This document shows, piece by piece, positions 1 to 12,229 of a stretch of DNA of 64,000 nt (the stretch's first letter is position 1; the number at the start of each line of letters is the position of its first letter). The translations under genes and the position numbers were made by a program. The stretch comes from Ascidia mentula. Taxonomy: Eukaryota > Chordata > Ascidiacea > Phlebobranchia > Ascidiidae. The stretch is taken from positions 1,816,001 to 1,880,000 of the forward strand of contig OX387201.1 of NCBI GenBank assembly GCA_947561715.1, written 5' to 3'. Below the pieces are notes generated by a model. The model was not told where the DNA came from. It saw only the letters and a list, made by a program, of their open reading frames with translations, and made no database searches.

Positions 1-981
1 GAACAGAAAGTAAAATTGCCGTTTATCTGACTCCTGATAAGACTACTATCAAACCCGAGGTTACTTTATCAATTTAATTCAAGATTAATAAACGCACGAC
101 GACTAAAAATAAAACTTCACAAACCATAAATTCAATCTGGATCTGTTTAACATTCCGGCCGTTTACACAACCCTTTTACTTTCTGTGTTATTCTCGCTGT
201 CTTAAAATGTCTCCTATGTTCTCTTAAAGTCTCTTATGACGTGTCTAACCACGTCTGGTTGTATGTAAAGGTTATGTGGCTCATATAGAAAGTGTACGAT
301 GAAATAATTAGGTTCGAGTCATGAGCGGCTACTTCGAAAAACCTCGTTCTTTTAAAATTGGGCATAAGATACTGCGAAATTGGTCGTAAAAAACGGACGG
401 TATCTTAAGCTGAAGTCGGCGAATGGTTCGTTGTTACTGAGTGATGTGACCTGTGTGCGTATAAACAAATATATGACAAAAAAAAATTTAAACCAGTTGC
501 CGAATCTACCAGTTGCCGGCGGCAATTAGTTTTAAACTTGAAGGTCTTAATACCTTGAAACACGATACAATTATTTGGAAATATGACATTGACGATACAT
601 ACTAAACCTTCTTCAGCATTGTTTTAAATTTGGACGAATTAGACTTTTCTTTCTCGTGATTTCAAGTCACAATACAAATTGCATATACTTTTGAAACAAT
701 GGAGTAGCATCAGGGACCGGAGACAATTAGGCGTTGCCTTGTCTTAGCTCGAGATCAGCAAGCTGTCGTGTCCGTCGATTTGCGCGGAAGAGAGTTTGAG
801 GTTTCTCACAAACGTTCAACACAGAACGGAAATATTGACAAGTGAAACTTACGTTCATGGTGCCAAGAAATAAGTATTTCAGAAACAACTTGGGGGTCAC
901 CGGGAATGCGAAATGATCAACAAAATTAATTTAACTGTAAATTCGTATTTTCGTAATATGCAGTGTTTCGTGTTGCCCTAA
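1..981. repeat. About 1-kb duplicated spacer, copy 1
   Basis: This spacer recurs almost unchanged at about 3910-4890, and a third, internally deleted copy lies at about 9650-9892. It lies beside the units of the sulfotransferase-like array and moved with them. I see no convincing exon in it. Short open frames in the three copies are not conserved as protein. The left end of the window falls inside this copy, so the duplicated block probably extends to the left. Confidence 0.75.
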
Positions 982-1886
982 AGTAACTTCTTTCCTTAAT
1001 TTTTTAAATACTAGCATATCAATTCTTTTTGATAGAAAGACGAATTTTTATACATACAGTGCAAGCGAACTTATAATGGCGATCGATACAGAAGCGCGCC
1101 TGCCAGCTACTGGAGCGAGGCGGGAAACCAGTGGTTTTGCCGCATCACATATGTCAACATATCACTGAAATAAATTGAGTGCAAGGTTTGTAAATATATT
1201 AATTAAATCAGCGGACAAGCATCCGGAAGCTGATAGGAAAAATAATCTCATATTTTTATATTTAAAGAACTTGCAAAATTGTAAAATATCGTGTCTCTAG
1301 TGCGCATATCGCGCATTAACTAAACACTTTTTATGCAATATTAAACAACTTCACAGTTTCACAATTCCATTGAGGAAGTTGTCTGGTTAGCGGCTAAAAC
1401 TTTGTCTCCCTTTCCTCGCCCACGAATAGTTTTTTATCAAAAGTGCTTCGTTCCAGTCGTTAAAAGTTGAATACTTCCTTATGTTAATGCACTGCACCTG
1501 AACATTCTTTAGTCCTTAGCAGTCTATCATTCTAAGGAGGCGTCCTTTAGCCCTTGGGAGTCGTTACTCAATAATCCAGGTATTTATTATCATTAATATG
1601 CCTTACCCATATAGAAGGTACAGCGAGTAAAATTATGTTAGCAATAAAGTACAATAATGTGACTAACATGAAAAAGACAAAGCACAACGAACACCATAAA
1701 CCAATGATGACCTCCAAGAACAGCAAACAAACACGAGATTACCAGGTTAATTCAATCCATAACACTAGGGCTCAAATTCAACAAGTAACAAAATTAAGGT
1801 ACAACAACAATTAACAGTCACCGTCATTTACTGAATGTTTTGTGGCTGTTGATGTTTCTAAAATCTATTTGACATAGCTTTGGAAT

Positions 1887-3729
1887 CTAGAAGAATAGAT
1901 AGGCAAAAAAGACCTTTGCAACAACTGATACCACAATTAAAAGTGCAGAGAATGTGAATACAGCTGAGCTGATTAGTTGTCTAGATGTGCTGGTCTGGCT
2001 TGTTTCCTTTGTATACGTGCTACCCTTGTTCTCGTGTGGGAAGTCTATGTCGGGTATTTCTTCGCCCAGGAATTCACATAACGGTTTCCACCCGTCAGTG
2101 ACTTTGAACATCAGGAGCCTGTCTTTCCGAGCGTTCTGTTAACGAGGTTTTTCATTTACCGGTCGAAACTCACAAACGCGACACCGGTTCGCTCAATGGC
2201 ATCATCAAGTGTCAAATATTTATCGTAAAAACATTGTTTTAGCAATTTGCCTTTGGTAAAAATGTTGTTTGGAATATCGCTTCCAAAAAGTAAAAGTGCC
2301 GTTAAAAAAATCGTTTTTTGAAATAAATTTCCATGCATTTCAATAGGCTAACCATGCCCATACTGACCTGTAACACGCCGTCGTTGTGTTCTCTATATAA
2401 GCTTTTGAGACTTTCCTCTGGATAGAGCTGTATTGTACCATCGAAACAATAGTCGCCGAAGGCCTTATCTGTTGCAGATCAAAACGTTTGATTTCAATAC
2501 AAGAAAGTGAAAGATTTAAAGCTAGGTGCTAGTTGACTTTAACATACTCATGTTACGCTGGTAGTTGTTCCTCAGCCAATACATCGGCGAAAAAACTGTT
2601 ATAAAACGACCGAGCCGACTTCCGTTGTGAGATCTGAATTGCTTGACCACACTCCTGTACCACGAATCCTCATTCCTTGTTGTTAAAATGAGCTGTGGGA
2701 AATTCAGTAGATTTTTATCGCATTTACCGCATCGTATGGGTAAGAATTTGTCTCACACAACAGCTCAACAAGTTATTGTCTTTTGAAATTATGTTTACCC
2801 CGGCTCTTATGGTGGACCGAGGCAGGCAACGTTAAACTTCTAAATTCTTTTCACTTGAGTAGTTTACGTGGCAACCGATAGAGTATTGAACAGAATGGAC
2901 TACCCCGGCCCATATAGTGGTCCGAGGCAGGCAAACCGTGCGACTGCAACGGAGGCCGTCAAGAAAAGAGGAAACAGTTTACGCTCTCACATGAACCAGC
3001 ATTTAACCGTTAACATGGGAAACAGGATTTGCTTTAATTTCAGTCGTATTTGATAATAGCTTAGAAAAAGACCCATCAAGTGACAGAAATAACAAAACCA
3101 ATTACAATTGTTATGTCACGTATAGACAGCCTGATGGTTACCTTCAATAACGCAACAACAGAATTTTTTAACAGAATAACTCTTTGAAGTCGCAATATTA
3201 AAATGGTAAAAATGCCAGAATTTAACGTTATTTGAGCCAAAACATATTAAAATAAGAACGTTTATTAAACAGTTCAAAAATGCCCCAAAATAAGGTCGAG
3301 TCCTGGAAACGAGGTTGCATGTAGTTTCTTAGACCTTTAAGATAATTACTGATCTTAGAAATGATGAAGATATGGTAACCGGGGCTTATGGACGTTTGAA
3401 ACCATGTCTGCTGAATGGTGACATCCAGTTCCATGCTGTGCATTAGAGGCCACATTAAAAATAAAGATATAAACCACCTTGGCCTCAGGAAAGGCATCAG
3501 CCAACGCGCGCCAGTGTAAAAACGTTGGAGTGTCCACCACGGCGTCAACACCTTCGTACATTTGCCTTATTTCTTCCGATGTTGCTTTGCCTGTGAAGAT
3601 TCTGTCCCAGCCTTTGTAGAGAAAGTAGAAGTTTTCTGTTGTGTCGTATGTCGTGTATCCAAAGTTTCGGAACGCTGCGGCCATCGTCTTTGTTCCTGTT
3701 TTGGAATATCCGACCAATATCACCTTCAT
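1887..3729 (-). CDS. Membrane-anchored sulfotransferase-like protein, unit A (4 exons)
   Basis: Predicted exons on the minus strand: E1 3478-3729, E2 2548-2692, E3 2368-2468, E4 1887-2135, giving 248 aa. E1 starts MKVILVGYSKTGTKTM, a P-loop-like 5'-phosphosulfate-binding motif placed as in the Sulfotransfer_4 family. E2 opens LILTTRNEDSWYRS, the position of the second PAPS-contact region. E3 ends with the family's LYREHN. E4 has VTDGWKPLCEFLG and DFPHENKG, then a hydrophobic C-terminal stretch of about 25 residues that looks like a tail anchor. Phases agree (0, 1, 0). A sulfuryl transfer activity is inferred from the family; substrate is unknown. Start chosen at the conserved MKVIL. About 93% similar by eye to unit B, its tandem copy. 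E3 is two codons shorter than in units C-J. Confidence 0.8.
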
Positions 3730-3909
3730 CTTTCAATTTCTATTACAGCTTGTCTGGAGAGAATGTGGTTTTATATGTAATTAATTCAATGTATGCTAAC
3801 ACCAAACATATGAATTATTTTTTTAAGTGGCAGACTTTTTTTCAAACTTTTGCATTGCTTACATTACGTACTTAGCCACTAATTATCACAAAAAACTGTA
3901 ATTAATACG

Positions 3910-4890
3910 TACAGAAAGTAACACCGCCGTTTATCTGACTCCTGATAAGACTACTATCTAACCCGAGGTTACTTTATCAATTTAATTCAACATTAATAAA
4001 CGCACGACGACTATAAACAAAACTTCACAAACCATAAATTCAATCTGGATCTGTTTAACATTACCGGCCGTTTACACAACCCTTTTACTTTCTGTGTTAT
4101 TCTCGGTGTCTCAAAATGTCTCCTATGTTCTCTTAAAGTCTCTTATGATGTGTCTAACCACGTCTGGTTGTATGTAAAGGTTATGTGGCTCATATAGAAA
4201 GTGTACGATGAAATAATTAGGTTCGAGTCATGAGCGGTTACTTCGAAAAACCTCGTTCTTTTAAAATTGGGCATAAGATGCTGCGAAATTGGTCGTAAAA
4301 AACGGACGGTATCTTAAGCTGAAGTCGGCGAATGGTTCGTTGTTACTGAGTGATGTGACCTGTGTGCGTATAAACAAATATATGACAAAAAAAAAATTTA
4401 AACCAGTTGCCGAAACTACCAGTTGCCGGCGGCAATTAGTTTTAAACTTTGAAGGTCTTAATACCTTGAAACACGATACAATTATTTGGAAATATGACAT
4501 TGACGATACATACTAAACCTTCTTCAGCATTGTTTTAAATTTGAACGAATTAGACTTTTCTTTCTTGTGATTTCAAGTCACAATACAAATTGCATGTACT
4601 TTTGAAACAAGGGGTAGCATCAGGGACCGGAGACAATTAGGCGTTGTCTTGTTTTAGCTCGAGATCAGCAAGCTGTCGTGTCCGTCGATGTGCGCGGAAG
4701 AGAGTTTGAGGTTTCTCACAAACGTTCAACACAGAACGGAAATATTGACAAGTGAAACTTACTTTGGTGCCAAGAAATAAGTATTTCAGAAACAACTTGG
4801 GGGCTCACCGGGAATGCGAAATGATCAACAAAATTAATTTCCCTGTAAATTCGTATTTTCGTAATATGCAGTGTTTCGTGTTGCCCTAAA
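3910..4890. repeat. About 1-kb duplicated spacer, copy 2
   Basis: Near-identical to positions 1-981 with a few substitutions and a short deletion near the right end. Its right end abuts a truncated sulfotransferase exon 1 at 4898, so the junction marks a rearrangement breakpoint. Confidence 0.75.
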
Positions 4891-4897
4891 GCCCCTT

Positions 4898-5032
4898 GAA
4901 AATCTTGTTCCATCCAGCGTAGAGGAAAAAGTAATTCTCAACCGCGTCGTAAGTCTCGTAACCAAGTAATCTAAACGCGTTGGTCATTGTCTTTGTGCCG
5001 GTTTTGGAATAACCGACCAATATTATCTTCAT
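4898..5032 (-). pseudogene. Truncated exon 1 of a sulfotransferase-like gene
   Basis: Minus-strand start at 5032 reads MKIILVGYSKTGTKTM and continues for about 45 residues resembling exon 1 of unit A (GYETYDAVENYFFLYAGWNKIFKG). The reading then runs into the 1-kb spacer repeat and stops. The second half of exon 1, with the DAVxDxP and FPEAK segments, is absent. No exon 2-4 follows downstream in the right order. The P-loop itself is intact. It is a relic of a further A/B-type unit cut by duplication. Confidence 0.7.
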
Positions 5033-6788
5033 GGTTCAACACTACTTGTGTTCGCCAATATTTTTTATCATATTTTCACATCTTGTTTACAAAATTTGAG
5101 CAAATTAGAACGGAAATAATAGATTTCAACATCTAGCGATGTACTCTCATTTCTGTCTGATTTTGCAGGCATACAGCACGACGAAGTTTCAAACTAACTG
5201 ATGCATTTCGGTTGGAAAAAACTGAAACTGTACTAATTCATTATCTTCATGTCTTGTACTAGAGGGTTCTCAAATGTCACAACAATTTCAGTGACTATGT
5301 GCCAATAATACATGTTTTTGCCATAAACTGTTTCTCTTGTCTCATCGCGCAGTTCGTTGCTAAACTTCATGTCGAAGGCAACTCGAAAGAAAAAGGCGCC
5401 TGCGAGTTACTGGAGCGCGACAGAAAAAAACTGTCTTTGGCGCATCACATTTAACCAGAGGGAAGCTAGTTGACAAAAAAATGGCCAGTCAACAAAACTT
5501 TGAACGCGGGTTACTCGGCCACCTTACGAGGTAGGGGCATGATTTTTTCACACTTATAGGTCATAGACTGACCTTTCTAACGAATACCAATTTGACACAT
5601 AAGTCACGTAATAAAGCGTGTGCAAGGCTTGTAAATACATTAAATATATCAGCGGACAAGCAACCGGAAGCTGATCGTTCCGTATATTGTTCTGAAATGA
5701 CGTTTGTGGAGATTGGCAACAAACACTTGGAGACCCTATACTGGTTAACAATGTCAACCACTGGCTATTACACTTTCTACGACTCTAACTAGTTGGCAAC
5801 CAGAACAGCCTGCAAACAACACCGTTTATTGACGTACATACTGCTGGTTTGCATTTTTTTAAGATCCACAAATACACAAATACGAATTTTTTACAAACTT
5901 GGTGACATATGGACAAGGGTCGCCAAATATTTCGTTCTTTGCCTCCATGGTACACGAGTTCTTAAGGTAACAATTGAGCTTGAGTCTTTCGAACGATCCA
6001 TCGGCTTTGCAATTGGTATTGGCGCTATATCCACACCTTTAGTAAAATGTGGTAGACTTTAGTTGGACAATAATATGCGCTATACCACAGATTTGACAAA
6101 GAGATCGTCACTTTAAGTCTCATGAAACTAATATGTTTTCGGATGGTCGTATAGTAAATGACTTTTAATTGCAAATATACCATTTGTGTGGGAAATTTGC
6201 GGTTAAAAATGTTGCGCTACAAATGCTTTAAATTATAGGGGTTTGACATTGTTTAATCACAACCTGAACTTACGTCATAGTGTCGTCCCGTCCGTAGAAA
6301 CCGTCGGTTATCAAGAGTTAAACCGAAACCACATGCGGATGTGATTTGTGCGCACGCTTTCTCAACCACCAAGTTAACTTCCTTGTGTATCGCACATAAC
6401 CCATTGGCTGAAAAAGGTTTAGCTGCATGTTTTCGAAGCTTAAAGTTTTTAACCGATAACTATGGTAACGGGTTTCTTGTGGTGAAAAACGTTAGGAAAC
6501 GATTTCTGGTGATAGGAGTTTGCGAGAGGTCATGCTGCCACGCAACAATATGACAAAACAATGCAACTGAAACATGCTATAACATGAAAAACGTCACGTG
6601 TCACCGCAGGGGAGACATAACACAGTAAAACTAAATGTAACACCAACTATTTGCGACTGATGAAATTCTGAAATTCTGCGTCTGTAAAGGCTTTAAAATG
6701 GTGATTTCACCATCAATCAACAGTTAATGAAACGTTTTCATTGCTATGCGAGCCATCAGGTGTTTTAAACGTCAGCGGTACACGATAT
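5033..6788. other. Spacer without recognised gene
   Basis: No splice-consistent exon or family motif seen. It contains a short motif around 5395-5455 that recurs at about 1095-1145 and 6998-7055, again tying this spacer to rearrangement of the array. Confidence 0.5.
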
Positions 6789-7001
6789 TCATTTATCTGT
6801 GAAGTACGCGACCCCCACAACAAGACCCGAAAACATTATCACAGCCGAACCGAGAAGTTTGAACGCATAGCGTGTGACAGCAAGTTGCTTGAATGACTTT
6901 CCGCCCTTGTTCTTGTGGAAAAAATCGACATCCGGGACCTTATCGCCGAGAAATTCACAGTAAGCTTTCCAGCCATCCGTCACATTGTACACAAGAAAGC
7001 G
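6789..7001 (-). pseudogene. Isolated exon 4 of a sulfotransferase-like gene
   Basis: Minus-strand frame reads FLVYNVTDGWKAYCEFLG, then VPDVDFFHKNKGG, then a hydrophobic C-terminal segment ending at a stop. This is the array's exon 4, but the residues normally coded at its 5' edge (xAPKDRLL) are missing or replaced at a repeat junction. No matching exons 1-3 are found upstream on the strand before unit B's own 3' region. The sequence has diverged clearly from both A/B and C-J, so it represents a third lineage of the family. I take it as a fragment; use as a 3' exon in some splice form cannot be excluded. Confidence 0.6.
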
Positions 7002-7053
7002 CGCCTGCCAGCACTGGAGCGAGGCAGGAATCCAGTGGTTTTGCCGCATCCTT

Positions 7054-9650
7054 TCCTCGCCCACGAATAATTTTTTATCAAAAGTGCTTCGTTCCAGTCG
7101 TTAAAACGAAAAGTTGAATGCTTCCTTATGTTAATGCACTGCACCTGAACATTCTTTAGTCCTTGGCAGTCGTTATTCAATAATCCAGGTATTTATAATT
7201 ATTAATATGCCTTACCCATATAGATGGTACAGCGAGTAAAATTATGTTAGCAATAAAGTACAATAATGTGACTAACATGGAAAAGACAAAGCACAACGAA
7301 CACTATAAACCAATGATGACCTCCAAGAGCAACAAAAAAAACACGAGATTACCAGGTTAATTCAATCCATAACACTAGGGCTCAAATTCAACGTGTAACA
7401 AAATTAAGGTACAACAACAATTAACAGTCACCGTTATTTACTGAATGTTTTGTGGCTGTTGATGTTTCTAAAATCTATTTGACATAGCTTTGGAATCTAG
7501 AAGAATAGATAGGCAAAAAAGACCTTTGCAACAACTGAAACCACAATTAAAAGTGCGGAGAATGTGAATACAGCCGAGCTGATTAGTTGACTAGATGTGG
7601 TGGTCTGGCTTGTTTCCTTTGTATACGTGCTACCCTTGTTCTCGTGTGGGAAGTCTATGTCGGGTATTTCTTCGCCCAGGAATTCACATAACGGTTTCCA
7701 CCCGTCAGTGACTTTGAACACCAGGAGCCTGTCTTTCCGAGCGTTCTGTAAGCGAGGTTTTTCATTTAACGGTCGAAATTCACAAACGTGGCACCGGTTC
7801 GCTCAATGGCATCATCAAGTGTCAAATATTTATCGTAAAAACATTGTTTTTTAGCAATTTGCCTTTGGTAAAAATGTTGTTTGGAATATCGCTTCCAAAA
7901 AGTAAAAGTGCCGTTAAAAAAATCGTTTTTAAAATAAAATTTAAAACGAAACAATTCCATGCATATTAATAGTCTAACCATGCCCATACTGACCTGTAAC
8001 ACGCTGGCGTTGTGTTCTCTATATAAGCTTTTGAGACTTTCCTCTGGATAGAGCTGTATTGTGCCATCGAAACAATAGTCGCCGTAGGCCTTATCTGTTA
8101 CAGATCAAAACGTTTGATTTCAAAGTGAACGTTCTGACGCATTGTTCTTTTATTAAAATATTGTCATCAAAAGATTTAAAGCTAAGTGCTAGTTGACTTT
8201 AACATACTCATGTTGCGCTGGTAGTTGTTCCTGAGCCAATATAACGGCGAGAAAACTGTTGTGAAACGACCGAGTCGACTTCGGTTGTGAAATCTGATTT
8301 GCCTGACCAAACTCTTGTACCACGAATCCTCAATTCTTGTTGTTAAAATGAGCTGTGGGAAATTCAGTAGATTGTTATCGCATTCACATCCTATGGGTAA
8401 GAAATTGTCACAAACGTTGTTTTCAACAAGTTATTGTCTTTTGAAATTATGCTTACCCCGGCTCTTAAGGTGGACCGAGGCAGGCAACGTTAAACTTCTT
8501 AATTCTTTTCACTTAAGTAGTTTACGTGGCAACCAATAGAGTATAGAATAGAATGCCCTACCCCGGCCCATATAGTGGACCGAGGCAGGCAAACCGTGCA
8601 CTTGTCAAGCGATTGTTGAGTAGAATGACAAAACGTTAGACTGCAACGCAGGCCGTCAAGAGAAGAGGAAACAATTTACGCTGTCAGATGAACTGGCATT
8701 TAACCGTTCACATGGGAAACAGGATTTGCTCAATAATTCAGCTTAGTAATTATAAAATCGTTGCAAGGTCAATGTAGCTAGAGCTAAATTCAATAACAGG
8801 TATTTCATGAAGTATTTTTGATTTAATGCACTTATTTAACAAAAACAAATTACAATTGTTATATCACGTATAGACAGCCTGATGGTTACCTTCAATAACG
8901 CAACAACAGATTTTTTTAACAGAATAACCCCTTGAAGTCGCAATATTAAAATGGTAAAAATGCCAGAATTTAACGTTATTTGAGCCAAAAACATATTAAA
9001 ATAAGAACGTTTATAAAACAGTTCAAAAATGCCCAAAAATAAGGTCGAGTCCTGGAAACAAGGTTGCATGTAGTTTTTTAGACCTTTAAAATAATTACTG
9101 ATCTTAGAAATGATGACGATATGGTAACCGGGGCTTATGGACGTTTGAAACCATGTCTGCTGAATGGTAACATCCAGTTCCGTGCTGTGCAATAGAGGCC
9201 ACATTAAAAATAAAGATATAAACCACCTTGGCCTCAGGAAAGGCATCAGCCAACGCGCGCCAGTGTAAAAACGTTGGAGTGTCCACCACGGCGTCAACAC
9301 CTTCGTACATTTGCCTTATTTCTTCCGATGTTGCTTTGCCTGTGAAGATTCTGTCCCAGCCTTTGTAGAGAAAATAGAAGTTTTCTGTTGTGTCGTATGT
9401 CCTGTATCCAAAGTTTCGGAACGCTGCGGCCATCGTCTTTGTTCCTGTTTTGGAATATCCGACCAATATCACCTTCATCTTTCAATTTCTATTACAGCTT
9501 GTCTGGAGAGAATGTGGTTTTATATGTAATTAATTCATTGTATGATAACACCAAACAATAGAATTATTTTTTTAAGTGGCAGACTTTTTTTCAAACTTTG
9601 TATTTCTTATATTACGTACTTATCACAAAAAACTGCAATTAGTACGTGTA
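7054..9650. repeat. Tandem duplicate of the unit A segment
   Basis: Positions about 1420-3905 and 7060-9650 align throughout, introns and flanks included, with scattered substitutions and small indels. The pair is a segmental duplication that created units A and B. Confidence 0.75.
7497..9478 (-). CDS. Membrane-anchored sulfotransferase-like protein, unit B (4 exons)
   Basis: Predicted exons: E1 9227-9478, E2 8208-8352, E3 7994-8094, E4 7497-7745; all have GT/AG borders and the same phases as unit A, giving 248 aa. P-loop GYSKTGTKTM at residues 7-16. E1 ends DAFPEAK directly before the donor. E2 begins LILTTRIEDSWYKS and E4 carries VTDGWKPLCEFLGEEIPDIDFPHENKG followed by the hydrophobic C-terminus. 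Likely a PAPS-dependent transferase held in a membrane by its C-terminal helix; substrate unknown. The third intron holds an open stretch (about 7766-8002) also open in unit A, but it lacks usable splice borders and is probably intron. Confidence 0.8.
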
Positions 9651-9892
9651 CAGAAAGTAACACCGCCGTTTATCTGACTCCTGATAAGACTACTATCAAA
9701 AAAGAGTTTGAGGTTTCTCACAAACGTTCAACACAGAACGGAAATATTGACAAGTGAAACTTACTTCGGTGCCAAGAAATAAGTATTTCAGAAACAACTT
9801 GGGGCTCACCGGGAATGCGAAATGATCAACAAAATTAATTTCCCTGTAAATTCGTATTTTCGTAATATGCAGTGTTTCGTGTTGCCCTAAAG

Positions 9893-10743
9893 TAACTTTT
9901 TTCCTCAATTTTTTAAATACTAACATATCAATTGTTTTTAGAGAAAGACGAATTTTTATACATACATTGCAAGCGAACTTATAATGGCGATCGATGCAGT
10001 ATTAAACTATACAAAATCCATACTTCAGCGTTTCGAATGTTTTGCTTGAAGCTGCTGTACTGATCTATTGTCTGTTTGCGTGTTCTTACTATAAGCTACT
10101 AAATTGACTCCGTGAGCAGACTTATTGATTAAATGAAAAACACGTTGCAATATCAGGCGGTGGTTGAACTTAACTAAGCGCGTTAGTGACTGACCGAGAC
10201 GAATGAAAAATACAAACCGTTGCTAAATGATGAGAGAGCGTATGTCCGCCTACATTCTTTGTTTCCTGCATGTTTCAGCTGTGTTATGTCACGCAGCATT
10301 CGTGTTGCTACACACCCCCCTTCGGTTTGAAAGGTTGCTTTTCTCCGATTGTCTCAGTATCGTCTGGGTTAACTTTATTTTCGTTTGTTTTGGCCTTTGA
10401 TATGTCTGCATTAAGTGGAAACAATTATTTTGAAAACATCTGTTATTTGGTTCTTATAGCGTTTGTTGGATAAATGGTGTAGATAGTTTTAGCATTGAGA
10501 ACGCGCAAACAAGATTGTTTCAGACCGGGGAGTTACTGGGAAAACAAATTTTCTGCAAGCAGGAGTTGTTTCGCTTGTAACTTGTTTTTCCCTTTGCTTT
10601 GCTTAACAATTACTGGCATAAAGATACTGCTTTGCTAAACTGGCTTATTTTATGCTGTTAGAAGTTAGGGCTCTAGTAGTTTACAGCAAGTAAATTTCTT
10701 TATTTGCACAATATTCACAACATGCTCTGATAGAAAACAAGCG
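9893..10743. other. Spacer without recognised gene
   Basis: The stretch from the end of the third spacer copy to pseudogene Y shows no exon with family motifs. Part of it (around 10170-10230) recurs at about 15500-15560, in the intron of pseudogene D. Confidence 0.45.
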
Positions 10744-11284
10744 TCAGAACAGTAACAAAAACACCAGCATAGTAATCTTGACCTCTATCTTCATCACGGC
10801 TTCGTTGCTCATGCGAAACTCTTTCATAAGACTTGCCCCCTTATTCTTGTGTAGAAAAGGTTGGTCGGGTATTTCGACTCCAAAGAAGTCACAGAGGGGT
10901 TTCCAACCTCCAACACCAGCAATCTGTCCTTGGGCGCCGTCTGCACAAAATATATGAATCAAATGTGCAAAAGTTAGCGATTCAAGCAATGCAGCAGGTA
11001 ATGTTAATAAACGACAAGCAATACACGCGCTGTTAGAGTCGTCTGGCAACGTCACAAGCGTAAATTTGGAAAAGTAAAAAAAAAAAAAAAAAGCAAACAA
11101 TTCAAACAACCAGTGTCTCGTTGAAACAATCTACAGTGTCACCACCGTAACGTTTTTATCACCAAATCCGGATCAAGTTTTCGTACAAGTAATACTGGTT
11201 TTCTATCGTACACTGTGTACCCCAGTATAGTAAATGTTGCATTGAGTGATTTTGTACCGGTTTTTGGGTCACAATAACTCCCAT
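10744..11284 (-). pseudogene. Decayed inverted copy of unit C (exon 1 and exon 4 only)
   Basis: Exon 1 remnant at about 11160-11284 matches unit C exon 1 at DNA level but is frameshifted right after the start, so the P-loop is lost as protein. Exon 4 at about 10744-10945 keeps the acceptor and APKDRLLV, loses a few bases before the GWKPLCDF motif, then reads VEIPDQPFLHKNKGASLMKEF into a hydrophobic tail. The intron just upstream of exon 4 also matches unit C, so this arose by DNA duplication, not retrotransposition. Exons 2 and 3 are missing. It lies opposite to unit C, forming a degenerate inverted repeat about unit C's 5' flank. Confidence 0.75.
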
Positions 11285-11746
11285 GGTGCTTATACACTTT
11301 TCCAAGCGATGTGTAGTGCTAGCGACGTGATATATGATCATTTTGGCTTGTTAAAGACAACAGCTGGCCAGTGCTTCCTACCGTTGGTTTGATGAATGGT
11401 TCACGTGAATGCAGTGAAAACTCACAAACAAGACTGGCCGGGGGTTTAATGGAAAAAAGTTGCCGACAGTGAGGCAGGAAATCATTGGTGTCGCCAAAAA
11501 CTCGTGTCATCCATTTCTAAAACAATTACTGTCATGAATTAAATGAGAGGGCATTCATTAAGAGGCTGCTTTGCCAAGCGCACTTTGTTTTCTATCAGAA
11601 GTTAGGGCTATAGTTAACGGTATGTTGAGTTGGTTTCTTTCCTATTTTTACACTTGAGGACCAGGAAAATGTACTCCACATGTTCATAGGACTGTGAACG
11701 AGTGAGCGAAACGTGCCAGAGCCTTAGACGTTGTTTGAGACGTGAA

Positions 11747-11800
11747 GGCTGCAAACAGATGCGCCACTGTTTCGACCTACAAGGTCTCATCAGTGCAACT
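11747..11800 (-). ncRNA. Type I hammerhead ribozyme (core intact)
   Basis: Read on the minus strand: stem I (AGTTGCA), core CTGATGA, stem II GACCTTGTAGGTC (5 bp), GAAA, short stem III CAG...CTG, cleavage dinucleotide TT, then stem I return strand TGCAGCC. Stem I pairs over 6 bp including one G-U. All conserved catalytic core positions are present. The nucleotide before the scissile bond is U rather than the commoner C, which usually slows cleavage. Self-cleavage is inferred from the fold only. Confidence 0.75.
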
Positions 11801-12027
11801 GGGGTGACTATAAGACGACATTGCAGCTTCCACAATTCATATTATTGGCTCCACTTTGCTTATCATATGAATATTGTGAAACGGACTTGGCCATAGTGTT
11901 TCCACCTTGTTTTCTCCGTAAGGTTGCACCTAATTTGGTGCCCAAAGGATGACGGTGATTGTATAATCACCACAAAGTGGAAGTCTTTGCTTGGCCGTTT
12001 GGTCAGCAAAGTCGTCTGATAGTCACA

Positions 12028-12083
12028 CCAGATGCACTGATGAGACCTTATAGGTCCAAACAGTTGCCATCTGTCTGCAACTT
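12028..12083 (+). ncRNA. Decayed hammerhead ribozyme
   Basis: CTGATGA, stem II GACCTTATAGGTC and the CAG...CTGTC stem III are present, but the invariant GAAA reads CAAA and stem I pairs imperfectly. Probably inactive. It forms the right terminus of the element at 11747-12083. Confidence 0.65.
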
Positions 12084-12229
12084 TCACATTATATTATTGT
12101 GTAAGTTATTGAGTAAATTCATATTATTGGCTCCACTTTGCTTATCGTTGTTTGAGACGTTGACTTTTTTAAAGTTTACCTTCGAGTTTGTCTTTTATTA
12201 AACCAAAATACTTACAGAAGTGTAGCACC

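Larger units (their letters stand above)
11747..12083. mobile_element. Repeat element flanked by inverted hammerhead ribozymes
   Basis: The left end is an intact hammerhead on the minus strand (11747-11800) and the right end a decayed hammerhead on the plus strand (12028-12083), so the element has long terminal inverted repeats made of ribozyme sequence. The interior around 11960-12030 recurs upstream of the ribozyme at 42455-42540. No coding capacity. It sits about 150 bp upstream of the start codon of unit C. Confidence 0.65.

Noticed and set aside
7766-8002. Open frame between exons 3 and 4 of units A and B (KQCFYDKYLTLDDAIERTG)
   Set aside because: Open in both copies but only because they are recent duplicates; no matching splice borders and no counterpart in other units.
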